A stretch of DNA of 64,000 bases from Tillandsia leiboldiana (GCA_029204045.2 CM055064.1:5924873-5988872), one strand, 5' to 3'; positions 34,645 through 46,914 are shown, numbered from the stretch's first letter. Notes: a model not told the origin generated them from the letters alone. A program made the numbers and translations.

Positions 34645-35755
34645 ATGTCAACATCAGATGCTGGCATCACCAATGTTACGGCTGAACCTCCAAAGCAGTC
34701 AAGGTGAGGCTGGAGCAAAGAGCCGCGGGCCATCACGAGGGATGACGCTCATTTGGAGAACCGCCTCGCGTTATTGGAGGATGTCGTGGCAAAAATAGGT
34801 GAACAATATTCTGATTTAGCTGAAACTTTTGGAATGTTTGTTGATGACATTCGCAGCATGGAGGAAAGTGTTACTACTGCAATGACAACCTTTGCTCCGA
34901 ACTTCGAAAGCTTCAGGAGACCATTATTCGTCGAGACGAGGAACGAAATACCCTGATCGAGGATCTTGTTGCCCGGGTCGATGAGGTCGAGGACCTCAAG
35001 TCACAAGTGACAATCCTTGAGAAAGCGGTGGGGAGTGGTCCTGAACCTCACAAGGAGTATGCTTCAAAGGTACGTGTCCCTGAGCCTCAATCTTTTAGGG
35101 GAATGCGTGACAAAAAAAAATCGACAACTTCCTATGGCACATGGAGCGCTACATCAAGGCGTTGCGGCTAGACGAGGAGAAGGAAAAAATCCAGGCCGCA
35201 TCCATGTACCCCACTGACGATGCGATGTTGTTGTTGCGTCGGCGATCCGCAGAGGCCGAGAGGGGCCAATGCGAATTGAAGACTTGGGAGGACTTTGTGC
35301 GCGAGCTTAAGGCGCAGTTCTATCCCGAGCACGTCGAATATCTTGCGAGGAGGCAACTTCGACGGCTCAAGCATACCGGGACTCTCAAGGAGTATGTCAA
35401 GTAGTACTCCAAGTTGATGCTGTCCATCACCAACATGGCGAAATAAGATCATCTATTCTTCTTTCTTGACGGACTCCAACCATGGGCGAACAAAGAACTT
35501 GTGGGGTGCGACGTGCAAGACGTGGGATCTGCAATTGCCTTAGCAGAGAAGCTGCCTGAGTATGAGAAGACGGATCCGTCTCGCAGTAGGACACCCAAAA
35601 CGAGCAAGGCTGAAAGTGGGGGAGAACGCCGCGACCCAAAGGAGCGCAGGGGTCGTGATAAAGGACCTGCAGCACCATCCAAAAAACTAATGTGCTACAT
35701 TTGTGGCGAGAACCATTGGCGAGAGACTGTCCAAAGAAAAAATAGATAAATGTTG
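34645..35755 (+). pseudogene. gag of element B, broken
   Basis: It starts at 34645 (MSTSDAGITNVTAEP) and stops after 20 codons. The remainder is spread over three frames: ENRLALLEDVVAKIG and a coiled region, then LWHMERYIKALRLDEEKEK with the capsid core (TWEDFVRELKAQFYPEHVEY). A TAG follows VK at 35402. The nucleocapsid has one zinc knuckle, CYICGENHW, whose last Cys is lost by a small deletion at about 35725. Confidence 0.85.
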
Positions 35756-35899
35756 TCTAAACTGAGCAGGGTGAGGGCAGCACCGAACCAACAAAGATGG
35801 GCGCTCTTAGGCTTGTCAATGCGGTTTAGGGGTTGGCAAGCAACACCAAATCCCTCAACAAGGGACTCCTGTACATCGATGTTGTCCTTAACGGCAGGG

Positions 35900-36390
35900 C
35901 CACATGAGCGTTGGTCGACACGGGAGCCACTCATAACTTTGTCGCGGAGGTGGAGGCCAAGCGATTAGGCCTTTCCCATGAGAAGGACACAAGTAGGATC
36001 AAGGCCGTCAACTCGCAGGCACAACCTGTGGTAGGGGTGGCTAAAGGCGTGGCAATTGTAGTAGGACCTTGGAATAGCACTGCAAACTTCACCGCCGCAC
36101 CCATTGACGACTTCCAAGTCATACTGGGTATGGATTTCTTGGCTTCATCAAAGGCGGTTCCGATGCCACACCTTGGAGCATTAAGCATCATGGAGGAGAC
36201 AACCCCGTGCATGGTCCTAGCGAGCCAGGAGAAAACAGTAAACACCCAGACCCTCTCTGCTTTGCAGTTGCGAAGGGGTGTGAACTGTGGTGAGATGACT
36301 TACCTTGCGGCAATCCGCGAGGTGAGCGACAAGGGCCTCGAGGAGGAGGGCCTTTCGACGGAGATTGTTGCAATTTTGGCAGAATTTTAG
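35900..36390 (+). pseudogene. Aspartic protease region of element B
   Basis: LVDTGATHNFVAEVEAKRLG carries an intact Asp-Thr-Gly, and VILGMDFLASSKAVPMPH follows. A stop at 36388 separates it from the RT region, whose linker (VPKELPKQLPHRREVDHAIE) continues in frame. Confidence 0.85.
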
Positions 36391-37268
36391 GACGTCGTGC
36401 CCAAGGAGTTGCCCAAGCAACTTCCACATAGGCGGGAGGTGGATCATGCTATCGAGTTCGAGCCAGGAGCCAAACCGCAAGCAAAAGTGCCATACCGAAT
36501 GGCCCCACCAGAGCTCGAGGAGTTGCAAAAGCAATTGAAGGAACTCCTCGATGCAGGCTTTGTTCGACCGTCAAAAGCACCCTATGGAGCACCAGTTTTG
36601 TTCCAGCAGAAGAGCGATGGAAGCCTGCGGCTTTGTATAGACTATAGGGCGCTCAACAAGATAACTATTAAAAACAAGTACCCTATCCCTTTGGTTGCAG
36701 ATCTCTTTGATCGATTGGGCGGAGCAAAATTCTGCACCAAACTTGATCTTCGCTCCGGGTACTACCAAGTGCGGATTGCGGAATGAGATGAGGAAAAGAC
36801 CACGTGCGTGACAATGTACGGGTCCTATGAGTTCCTTATCATGCCGTTCGGCCTAACGAATGCGCCAGCGACCTTCTCACCCTCATGAATAAGCTGTTCC
36901 ATCCCTATCTCGATCGCTTTGTGGTCGTGTACCTCGACGACATCGTGATATACAGCAACACCTTGAAGGAGCATATCGAACACTTACGAACCGTCTTCCA
37001 AGTATTGCGGGAGAACCAGTTGTTCGTCAAGAAGGAGAAATGTAGCTTCGCGAAGGAAGAGGTACACTTCCTTAGCCATTGGATAGGCCAGGGACAACTC
37101 CGCATGGATCAGCAGAAAGTACGAGCCATTTGCGAATGGGAGACCCCAACAACCATACCTGAGTTGCGGTCATTCCTTGGTCTCATCAACTACTATCGGC
37201 GTTTTATTACAGGCTACTCTGCGAGAGCAGCCCCCCTAACGGATCTCTTGAAGAAGAACCACTCGTAG
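36391..37268 (+). pseudogene. Reverse transcriptase of element B
   Basis: Motifs in order: VPYRMAPPELEELQKQL, SDGSLRLCIDYRALNKITIK, KLDLRSGYYQVRIAE, MPFGLTNAPATF, VVYLDDIVIYSNT, then the thumb LGLINYYRRFI. The catalytic Asp pair is intact. A TGA replaces an Arg-type codon at 36784 and a one-base frame change lies near 36880, with a further stop at 37266. It would copy genomic RNA into DNA in the particle. Confidence 0.9.
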
Positions 37269-37718
37269 GATTGGACCCCTCAATGCGTGGAGGCATTCGA
37301 GGACCTAAAGCGGGTGGTGACGGAGGATCCGGTGCTGCGACTACCTGACTGCAGTCGCACCTTCGAGGTACACACCGATGCCTCAGATTTTGCCATTGGC
37401 GGTGTTCTCGTGCAGGATGGACACCCCATTGCCTATGAGAGTCGCAAACTCAACGACACCGAGCGACGGTACACTGTCCAAGAGAAGGAGATGACAGTCG
37501 TAGTGCATTATTTGCGGACCTGGCAGCATTATTTGCTCGGGAGCAGGTTTGTGGTGTGCACCGACAACATCGCCACAAACTACTTCCAGTCGCAGAAGAA
37601 GTTGTCGCCTAAGCAGGCAAGGTGGCAGGATTTCTTGGCGGAGTTCGACATGGTGATGCAGTACAAGCCCAAGAAGAAGAATTGCGTGGCCAATGCACTT
37701 AGCCGCAAGGCTAACTAG
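37269..37718 (+). pseudogene. RNase H domain of element B
   Basis: The frame after the stop reads FEVHTDASDFAIGGVLVQDG (first Asp), YTVQEKEMTVVVHYLRTWQH (Glu), FVVCTDNIATNYF (Asp) and KKKNCVANALSRKAN. The catalytic residues are present. It ends at a TAG at 37716. Confidence 0.88.
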
Positions 37719-38660
37719 CAGCTGTGTGGCAACTTCGCGGGACACTCCGCGATCGACTTCGCGCAGGAACCAACGAGGACCCTATCGCTTAGAACCTTGT
37801 GCAATTTGTCAAGGAGGGCAAAACGTGAAGGTTTTGGCTCAGCGACAGGTTACTCCTTACCAAAGGGCGGCAGGTGTTTGTGCCCAAGTGGGGCAACCTT
37901 CGCTGCAAGCTCATAAAGGTGTGTCATGACTCAAAGTGGGCAGGTTATCCAGGTCAGAAGCGGACTTTGGCACTGCTCGAGGCCGCTTACTACTGGCCAC
38001 GAATGCACAAAGACATTGAGGCCTACGTGTGAACTTGCTTGGTGTGTCAACAGGACAAGGTTGAACACCAGCGACCTGGCGGTCTCCTCGAACCGTTGCC
38101 TATTCCGAACCGTCCGTGGGAGAGCATCTCCATGGATTTCATCTCCGCCTTGCCAAAGGTGGAGGAGCGTGGGTCCATACTGGTGGTGGTGGATCATTTT
38201 TCTAAGTACCGGACCTTTATCGCAGCACCAACCGATTGCACGGCTGAAGAAGCAGCACGACTCTTCGTCAACCACATCGTCAAACTTTGGGGGATCCTCG
38301 AAAGTATAGTGAGCAACCGCGACCCCAGATTCACCGACAAGTTTTGGATCGATGTGTTCAAAATCTTGGGGTCTGAGTTGCTCTTTTCCACCAGTTTTCA
38401 TCCATAGATGGACGGACAAACGGAGCGGGTGAATGCTCTGTTGAAGGAGTACTTGCGGCACTATGTGAGTGTCAGTCAGAAGGATTGGATGCATCACCTT
38501 GATGTTGCCCAATTTTCCTACAACTTGTGGCGCAGCGACTCTACGGGCTGTAGTCCCTTCTAGTTGGCGATTGGGCGACAACCGCTTGCCCCACACATAG
38601 CCACCGCGAAAGAGCAGTTCCGCAGCCCTGTTGCTCTCCAATTCACCTCTAATTTGTAGG
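37719..38660 (+). pseudogene. Integrase of element B, broken
   Basis: The zinc-binding part is visible near 37922-38060 (HDSKWAGYPGQ, CLVCQQDKVEH) with a TGA in between. The core follows: SMDFISALPKVEERGS (Asp), VVVDHFSKYRTFIAAP, SIVSNRDPRFTDKFW (Asp), then a TAG where the family has Gln, and MDGQTERVNALLKEYL (Glu). Further stops lie at about 38560 and 38657. Integration is impossible from this copy. Confidence 0.88.
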
Positions 38661-39214
38661 AAAGGGGTGAAATTGCGAGGGCGAGCTTAAAGAAAGCAGC
38701 TCGGCGAATGAAGAAGTGGGAGGACGAGAAGCGAGAACCTCAGGAGTTTGCCATGGGTGATCAAGTGATGGTCAAATTACTACCACAGCAATTCAAGGTC
38801 TTACGCAAGGTGCACAAGGGGCTGCTGTGCAAATATGAAGGCCCATACCCCATCGTCAAATGTGTGGGTAAGTCTGCCTACAAACTGCAGCTGCCCGCGA
38901 ACCTCAAGATCCACCCTGTCTTCCATGTCAGCAGGCTAAAACAATACCATGAAGATGCCAAGGATCTGAACCGTGGCGTGTCGCAGCGCGCCCCGGTAAC
39001 CATGACTACATCCTTTGACAAAGAAGCGGAATCCATCCTGGACACTCGACTGATTCGGCGATGCGGAGTGCCGCCAAGCCCAGAGTACTTCGTGAAGTGG
39101 AAAAATCTCCCCTACAGGGAGACTACTTGGGAGAAGGGTGACACACTTTGGCAATACCAAACACTTATCAACGAGTTCCAGAAGCAGCGCGCGACGAGGA
39201 CGCCTGAACATTAG
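38661..39214 (+). pseudogene. Integrase tail and chromodomain of element B
   Basis: DQVMVKLLPQQFKVLRKVHK and the HPVFHVSRLKQYHEDAK motif close the integrase. The chromodomain follows: DTRLIRRCGVPPSPEYFVKW, then LPYRETTWEKGDTLWQYQ. Aromatic residues needed to bind methylated histone tails are partly kept (YFVKW, TTWE). The stop at 39212 is natural. Confidence 0.88.
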
Positions 39215-39225
39215 GTAGGGGAGAG

Positions 39226-39779
39226 TGTTAGGGACTTAGAAAATTTCAGTCTAAGTTCCTAGCCCAAACCAAAGTGGACTTGTCAAGGAGGCCCAACTTC
39301 AACATCATTTGTGGGAAAGTGAAGAGACTTGCAACCTCCTTCATCAATGCCATCATTTATGGGAAAGTGAAGAGACTTGCAACCTCCTTCATCAATGCCA
39401 TCAATGTCAAGGGATGCTAAGAGTCATGAATAACCTACAAAGTTGTAAGTAGGCTTAGTGGGTATTTAATTTAAACATTAGTGAGTGTCTTAAGTGTAGG
39501 CTTAGTGGGTGAGTTATATACATGAACCTATAAATAGTGAAGTTGGCTAAGGCCAAAGTAACAAGAGAGAGTTGTATCTTGTAGTTGCTATTTTCTAAGT
39601 AAAGAGAGTGCTTAGTTTTTCTGCGGAACCTCTACTCCTTTCTCTTTTCTCTGTTTTTGCACTTAGTCATAGGGCGCAAAGGTCCGGACTAGCAAACAGA
39701 TAGCAAGGCTTGCCCTCTTCAAGCAGGAAGGCGGGCGCCGCACAAACTTTTGATAGGCGAAAAGCTTAAGTCCGTGATA
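39226..39779 (+). repeat. 3' LTR of element B
   Basis: 554 bp, same start and duplicated block as the 5' copy, ending GTGATA (GTGACA in the 5' copy). Confidence 0.93.
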
Positions 39780-41779
39780 GGGGGCATGGAACACGTGGTG
39801 GCATCCGGCGGTTTCGGGCGCTGAGCGGGAGCCGGCGGATGGGCGCCACGTGTACCGAGCGTGGGTACCGTGCATTTCGAGCGCCCAGTTTCCCAGCCCA
39901 AATTCGAAAATGGGTTTTTCTTGAATTTTGGCTATAAATAGCCCCTCTTGGGCAGCATTTGAGGGATTTTTGGATCTATTTTTGGGGCCTTCTTCACCAA
40001 GGACTTTCTTCTTTGACTCTTCTTCACGGTTTAGCATACCGGAGGATTTTTGGACGCCGTTTCATATTTTTCCTCCCCGACTCTGCAAGCTTTGACGCTT
40101 CTCCTACACCTATCTTTTCCGTCCACTCTTCGTCCACGAGCTCCCTCGAGCTAAGTTTTTGGAGTTTTTTGCCGATTTTTGTGGCGACGTTTCCATAAGA
40201 GGTAGGTCTTCGATTTTTGTATTTACCATTCCTCTCCATTTTGGGGTTTTGTTTGGTTTTTCAGAGCTTCTTTAGACCCCCTTTTTCTGCTACATTTTCT
40301 GGACAGTGGAGGAGTAATCTTGCTTTTTCTCGGTCTACGATTGGCGGAATTTGGTGTTTAAGGACTCGATTTCTATCTACACTTCGCGAGGATCGCAGCC
40401 GTATTTTTCTTGGAATTTTTGAAAGGCATATCACAAGAGGTATTTTACTATTTTGTGGACAGATTTGCGGCGATGTTGTCGTTTTGGTGATTTGAGGCTT
40501 ACCGTGGTGTTTGACTTGTATCTCAGTGACCGGGGGGAGTTTTCGGGTGTTTTCGGGTTCATTGGAATCGTGGGAACCTGTGGATTCCGCACGTCCAATT
40601 TCGGCTCATTTAGACTTCGGACCGACACGCGCATCCAGGTGGGTTTGTTTTCCTGCAAAATCGCGGACTTCCTATTAATTCTAGTATGATAGGACTCAGC
40701 TTGCTAGTATAGGTGTTATTATTGTTCTATCATGTTATTGATAGAATTGTGGAACTTTGACTAGCACCCCATCATATGTTGCATGATTTTGACCAGACTA
40801 GTAGAAAACTGTCACTTGGGCTAATTATTATATTTAGACATCCCTACACACTTTATTATTGCTTTTCTGGACATAATGTTTCTCCTCGCCCGGATAGTGG
40901 GCCGAGTGGTCGGGATAGTGTAGGGTGCATGTTGTGCTCGTGCCTAGGGGCCGAGTGGAGTCTGGTAGCTGAGGTCAGTTCAGTACTAGTGTTAGGGAGC
41001 CGTGGGTAGACGGTGATACCGAGCCGTGGAGTTTTCGGCTGATATTGTTAGTAATGGATCGATGTTGTTGCTGATCTGATTGCTCGTAGATTTGGACTAT
41101 AGCCTGCAGGAGCCGTATTGAGCTCGACAGAGATGCGCGGATACTTTCCTCGGTGGGGTCGCTCCCCTCGAGTGCTGCTCCGGAGCTGGGCCTGTTACTT
41201 TGCTATCGCGACTTGTCGATGTAGTCCGCGTGGGACGCCCTACGTAAATCTCGTCCTCTTGTGGATGTGTGGTAGTAGGTGGGCGCAGGTTTGACTGGAT
41301 CCTATGTGGGAGTTAGGATGATTGGGCTGACTGAGTATATCGAGTAGATGCATTTTTATCATCTGTATCATCCCTTGAGCATGATAGATAGAGGCATGAT
41401 AGCTGTAGAATTATTTCCAGCTTTTATCTTCCTTTTTTACCATATTGTTATCTTATGTCTCTAGTAGACTTAGTGGGCAGACCATTGGTCTTCTAGACGG
41501 TACCCACTGAAAACTACTGTTGGATGTAATTATCACACCCGCTGCGGTGTTTTTATTTCAGAGGTACCTATTCCAGCTTCAGCTCGTTCGGAGGCTGCTG
41601 ATCGAGGTAAGTGCGTGGTCGAGTAGTTCCATTCCCTGCATTTTTGGAAACATAGTGGTACCCTATAGACTGATGTATTTGTACTGGACAGTCTGGGACT
41701 TTTATTGTATTTTATTTTGGTAGTTGGATTTTGTATATTTGACAGATGTTTAGGTTTTGGTTTATTTTAGCTACTTTTC
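39780..41779 (+). repeat. 3' LTR of element A, piece 2 of 3
   Basis: Resumes at gggcatgg-acacgtgg, the same point where piece 1 stopped relative to the 5' LTR. It includes the TATA box (39933) and long U5. It is cut by solo LTR E at 41780. Confidence 0.9.
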
Positions 41780-44700
41780 TGTCACGCCCCGGGGTCGAAA
41801 CTGCGCCCCGGGCTCGCCAACAGATCCGCCGCCCATACGGGATGCCCCGTATAGACGTAGCGACTAACCTGCAAAGAAACATCTATACTAATAGATATCA
41901 GAGCTGAAATAGAAAAAGCTGAACTAAAAACATAAAATACAACTACCTCTCAAGTATAAATATACAAATCATCCTCACCACAAAATACAAGTGTCTCTCA
42001 GAAAAGCAGGAAATAAAAGGTACAACTCGATACCTCACTACAAAGTCACTCGACATAACACACACCAAAATAGTACAGCTGGGGTACATCTACTCTCAAT
42101 CTGAGTATGACGGGAAGGGATCTATCTCGCGACTCCCTTACCTCGGTCTGAAGGAGCTGGATCAGCAACTGGAACAGCAGGAACCGGAGCAGAAGTCCCT
42201 GGGGAAAAAGACACCACGACGGGTGTGAGAACTACCTCCCACAGTAGTTCTCAGTGGGTGCCGCCAACAAGCCCGACGGTCTGCCCACTAAGTCCACTAG
42301 AGGCATAAAGCAACATATGCAGTGCTGTAACGAAAAACTGGAAAGGTAAAGTCTACAGCTACTATGCCTTTATCTAGATGCTCAAGGAGTGGGACAGGAA
42401 GAACAGTATGCCACAACTAACTCTCACTGAGATCACCCAATCTAAACTGACTGCCGAATCGGGTCCAGTCAAACCTGCGCCTACCTACTGCTGTAGGTAT
42501 GTCCGTAGCTGCCAAAACTGGCTCAGCCAGAGGGACACAAGCATCGACAAGTCGCGATAGAGAGCTCAATCTCACGCCGGTACTACAACCCGGTATCTAG
42601 CTCAATCTCAACGTCGGTACTACAACCCGGTCTCGCCTACTCCGGAGTGGCACTCGAGGGGAGCGACCCGCTCGAGTCAATAAGTAACCCATATCAAGTA
42701 TCTCTGCAAGGTATCTCTGTTAAGTACAAATGTGGCTCATGCAGGCTATGATCCAAATCCTCAATCAACAAGATCGGCTATAACCAACAATCACAGTCTT
42801 ACTCACTGGCTGGAATCTACACAGCTGAGACTCACTGTCACTCTGACAGCTCCCAAAAACCCAGATCTACCATCACTATCACTCTTCCAAAGAAAGCTGA
42901 TCTATAGACTGCTATCAACTCCACTCGGTCCCCAGACATGAGTGCAAATGCATCCCACAACCACCCGACCTCCCAGCCCACAACCCGGGCGAGAAAACTA
43001 AGTCCAGAATGTCAAATATGATAAAGTGATGTGGGAATGTCTAGAGCAATAAAGAAACCTAGCCCAAGTTGAAGTTTTCTGCAGTCTGGCTGAACATGAT
43101 ACATATGACAGGGGTGCTAGGTCAAGTTCCAAAGTTTAATAATTAGCATGTAGTAGGAATCACATAGAGATCACAAAATTCGACAACTAGTATACCAGAG
43201 TGCAACATACAGTTTTCACATGCTTTTAAAATCATTTACTAGCATGCATGCTCCTACAATCATAGAATTAGCGTGCAGTCCATAGATTTTGCAAGCAAGG
43301 TCACCCACCTGAGCGCGCTAACTGTCCGAGGTTGCACAGCCAAGAAAGCCCAGAAACTGTCAAATCACAAAATCCACCAAGTCGACAACACGGTAGCAGT
43401 GCTCAAAACCTCCTGGGTACAAGACATACACCAAAATTACACTTAATCCACAAAATTTCCAAGTTCTAAAAATCTGTCGTGAACAGTCCCATAAACACGA
43501 AAATTCCACCTGAAAATCATCTTCCAAAAATTCCAATAAAAATGTGACGGCGATCCTCGCGAAGAGTAGATGTCGATAGAGTCCTGAATCATTGAAATCC
43601 GATGTCCGGATGAGGAGATAAAAATCCTACAAGCAGGTGCTGTCCAAATCAACCCACAGCCGCAAAGGGGGTTAAAAACGTACCAAAAACCCCAAGAAAA
43701 GCTCAGTTCCAGAAAAAGTGCCCAACACAAAAGTTGTAGATTTACCTCTTACAAAACCGTCCCAGCAGAAATCGTCCAAAAATATCATCGGGGTAGTTCT
43801 GTAGACCTCCCAGACTGAAATGTGACGAAAATGGGCCTCCAACAGGAAATCGTCGCTTCGCACCCCGATGCAGAAGTCGCCGTCGTCGCGGCCTCCAAAA
43901 ATTCTGAGCTTCCACCAAAAGATGCACAAGAGATAGATGGAGAACTTTGGTTAGGGGCTCAGGAGCTAAAGGTTTCGGGAAAAGCTTCAAAAGGGAAGCT
44001 AAGGAGGCCTATTTATAGGCCTCACCCGAAATCAGCCCAAAAAACACAAGTCAACAAATTCGGGCCCAACTTTCGGGCGCCCGAAAGGTTTCGGGCGGCT
44101 ACAGTGTTGGGCCGGCCCAACACTGTTCACGCCCGAAACCACCAGATGGTGCCACGTGTCCCGCCGAACAGGAAACACCGATGCAGAGCCAGCCGATGGG
44201 CGCCACGTGTCCCGCCGAACAGGAAACACCGGTGTAGAGCCACTCAATGCCTGCCACGTGTCCACACACCACACAGTAAGGCGGTTGGCGCCCGCCAATG
44301 AGCGGGCACCACGTGTCCACCCGGCTGACCCGCCGACCGGCCGCCGCACGCGCCGGTCGCGCGACGTGGCTCCACGTCCGCACGCAGCCCGAGGCACCTG
44401 CCGCGCCTCCCGTGCACCGCGCCTGCTGCGCCCGCGAATCAGAGGGTGACACGTGTCCCATGCACCCGGTCCACGCATCTCACTTGAAATTCCGTGGACC
44501 GTGCCGCGTGCACCGACCAACCGGAGGCTGCCACGTGTCCCCCGCCTTGGTCCATGCACCACCGCGCTCACCCGATAGACCGCGCGCCCTGAGCCCGCCA
44601 ATCAGGCGGTGCCACGTATCCCTGCGCCGGGTCTGTGCACCCCGCCGCGCTGCTCTGTGGACCGCGCGTCGTAAACCGGCCAATGATAGGCCGCCACGTG

Positions 44701-45028
44701 GCAGGCCGGTGGTCTACGGCCCGTCCCATGCACCAAAAGCCACTGAAAATTTTCGGGAGTCCGTTTTTGGGTATCCGGACTCAGAATCAAACAAGCAAAT
44801 AGCCGTTTTCAAGCATTTTTCCGTGCTGAATCCATTTCCGACCTCTGTTTGGCCTAATTCTTTTCAAAAATTTTGGCAAACCTAGCCGAAAGCCAAAACA
44901 GCAAGTGATATCACACAGGGTCCATCTGTGGCATCCTATTGATGCACCATGGGCCAGATACACCAATACTAGGTGTTCTAACAGTGGATTCATCGGAAGA
45001 ACGCTGCATGGGAACCAGGGCCACTACA
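41780..45028 (-). mobile_element. Solo LTR E (3.25 kb) inside the 3' LTR of element A
   Basis: Bounded by perfect ttttc duplicates at 41775-41779 and 45029-45033. On the minus strand it runs from TGTAGTGGCCCTGG to CCGGGGCGTGACA. The start matches solo LTR G and the end matches the LTR of element Z, so E and Z are one subfamily. No interior exists. U3 (about 44140-44700) holds many CACGTGTC and CACGTGG boxes. A TATA box (CCTATAAATAGG) lies near 44009-44020 on the minus strand. It arose by recombination between two LTRs of a former full element. Confidence 0.92.
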
Positions 45029-45033
45029 TTTTC

Positions 45034-45166
45034 TTTACTGCTCTGATACATGTTTAGCCTTAGATCTGACTTTACAAGTTAGACGCTTCGCCTATGCGGG
45101 GCTTCCCGTATGGGTGGCGGATCTGTTGGCGAGTTCGGGTCGTAGTTTCTACCCCGGGGCATGACA
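45034..45166 (+). repeat. 3' LTR of element A, piece 3 of 3
   Basis: Resumes tttactgctctgatacat and ends CCCCGGGGCATGACA, followed by the target duplicate agtac. Confidence 0.92.
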
Positions 45167-46045
45167 AGTACCGAGTGGGTACAGAGTTATATGTCAGCCC
45201 GACAGGTGACGGCCATGGCATTAGCCTGAGGTCCTTGTGACCAACAGTGGCACGATTGGGTACTTTGGATTCTAGTATTTGATGCATTGCTTTTCTTATA
45301 GTTGTTACTTATTACTATTCATTAATAGACTTATTTGCTACTGCTTGCATATATCTTATATTCTGCCAATACCCTGTTCTTATTATGGCTCTTTGATTCC
45401 AATATTTATTATTCTGCTTATACCTGTTGATTTACCTACCTTCATATCATATCTATTGATTATATTATTTGTCGATTATTGTATACCAGTATGTACAACT
45501 TGTTGGTCCCCGGCTCGTTGTGCCCACTGAGATATATTCAGTTGTATCTCGCACCCCCTTGTTGATATCTTTTTCAGGTCCGTCGGGTGGTGAAATATCG
45601 GGACGCTGATATGAGGGTAATACGATAGAACTATACCCATTGCTAGCTAGATAGCTGGCCTGGCACCTTTATCATCTTCAGTTTTCAGTTGTTTTTGTTT
45701 ATAAATTAGTAGCATGCTAGTATTGACATTATTACGCTATCCATACTATTGATGGATGCATTGACATTATTATGTTATCGATACTATTGATGGATGTGGA
45801 CTTAGTTGTTTTAAATTATGTGATTGTCCTTTAATTAGCTATTTTAGTAAAATAATTATATTAGCAAACTTTAATTGTACTGATGTATCTTACTTTGTCG
45901 TGCGTGTATAGAAGAGACTCTGTCCATCTGGACCGAAAAATTTTATGCACGTGGCGGATCTGCTCATGTCCTGGGCATAAGATTTTATACTGATTTTTAT
46001 AATAAAAAAAAAATTTAGACTGCCTTTTCATTCCGGTGCGTGACA

Positions 46046-46234
46046 CAAAACTTTTCACTTTCTTTTTATCTGCTTCTCTCAATCAAAAGTCAGAACCATA
46101 ATAATGGAAACTTTTCATTCCCTTCCTCTTCCTCATCCTCTCTTCTTTATGCTAGTTTCAAACCCGTAACCAGGGTTTCTCTGTTCCCATTCATTCATGA
46201 CACGTATTGCTCCCCCTCCTCCAAGGAGAACAAG
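46046..46234 (+). other. Exon-like stretch beside solo LTR D
   Basis: Pyrimidine-rich DNA with one open frame (NGNFSFPSSSSSSLLYASF...) ending at a very good donor, caag|gtaagata, at 46234. No in-frame start lies right of the LTR end. It could be a first exon or leader of a host gene cut off by LTR D, or chance. Confidence 0.25.
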
Positions 46235-46529
46235 GTAAGATATGTAAAGGAGAAAAGGAGTGAGAGAAGAGGCAAGGAATAATGGTGGATTGGATTTTTT
46301 CTATAGAGGAAGAAAATGACCATTGAGGATTATTTTTGGGAGCATGATGTTAATAGTTGGGGCTTTTGGATGGACATATTTGTAATGATAAAATTGATAT
46401 TTCACTTATATTCTGTTAAAAAATAAACAGTAAGCTAACGGTAACAAACCAAAGGGGCTAATTTGAACGTCATTAGACTATTAAAAGAATAAATATAAAA
46501 AATAAAATTTTTCAGAGATATATCTGCTA

Positions 46530-46684
46530 TTTAATATGTTTACATAAAGTTGTCTGAAATTATCTCTATAATTTAAGCTAATTGCTTACTTTAATAAATT
46601 CATAATTATGTGAATTGTATAAAATATATTAAATAAATTCGTAAAGATAAAGATTCGTTCAAATTTTGAAGTTAAAGGGTCACA
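46530..46684. mobile_element. Half of a second MITE M, cut by copia element F
   Basis: atttaagctaattgcttact and ttcaaattttgaagttaaag match the centre of MITE M at about 20620-20720. The match ends where the F LTR starts. Confidence 0.5.
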
Positions 46685-46914
46685 TGATAGATCTATATGG
46701 TATGATAATAAAATAAAATAGAATACATACTAATATTCAGAATTATAAATAAAATTATAAAATGACTCACAGAGTGCCATAGAGAATAAATTTTTGATAA
46801 AACAGTAAAAGCGAGAAATCCGATTGCGAGACAAACGTTACCAACCAAACTTGATAATCTAGTTTCTTCTTCTATCTCAGGCACTCTCCCGTATGGTGTG
46901 GAACTAATGAAAAT

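Larger units (their letters stand above)
34061..39779 (+). mobile_element. Ty3/gypsy chromovirus B (Galadriel-like), 5.7 kb, inside the 3' LTR of element A
   Basis: LTRs 34061-34612 and 39226-39779 start TGTTAGG(A/G)ACTTAG and end CCGTGACA / CCGTGATA. A primer site lies at 34615 and a purine-rich tract ggtaggggagag before the 3' LTR. The order gag, protease, RT, RNase H, integrase, chromodomain is that of chromoviruses. Short LTRs, the gag motif LWHMERYIKAL and the chromodomain tail WEKGDTLWQY suggest the Galadriel clade; Reina is the alternative. Flanks cgtgg and ggggg compare with cgcgg in the intact 5' LTR of A, a decayed duplication. Stops occur in most domains. Confidence 0.92.
25981..45166 (+). 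mobile_element. Ty3/gypsy retrotransposon A (Tekay/Del-like chromovirus), about 10.2 kb net, interrupted twice
   Basis: Target duplication agtac at 25976-25980 and 45167-45171. The 5' LTR is 25981-28555 (2575 bp), the primer site is at 28564, and coding remnants run gag, protease, reverse transcriptase, RNase H, integrase, degenerate chromodomain. A polypurine tract gtgggggagga precedes the 3' LTR from 33615. That LTR is in three pieces (33615-34060, 39780-41779, 45034-45166; 2579 bp in sum) because of elements B and E. The near-equal LTR lengths after subtraction support the nesting. The coding region has many stops and one changed catalytic residue, so the copy is dead. Confidence 0.93.
22853..46045 (+). 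mobile_element. Solo LTR D (about 3.5 kb net), host of the TRIM and of element A
   Basis: The outer ends are tgtaataactgcaaattt at 22853 and ttccggtgcgtgaca at 46045; flanks are taaaa (22848-22852) and caaaa (46046-46050), a 5-bp duplication with one change. Subtracting the TRIM (23333-23799) and element A (25981-45166) with their duplications leaves 22853-23332, 23800-25980 and 45172-46045. This size matches the 3.2-3.9 kb gypsy LTRs elsewhere here, and the end ...GTGCGTGACA is of the same type. A TATA-like ttatatatac lies near 23250. The left boundary is less sure than the right. Confidence 0.65.

Noticed and set aside
44298..44885. 195-codon plus-strand frame
   Set aside because: Antisense to the U3 of solo LTR E; Arg/Pro/His-rich, generated by repeated CACGTG modules.
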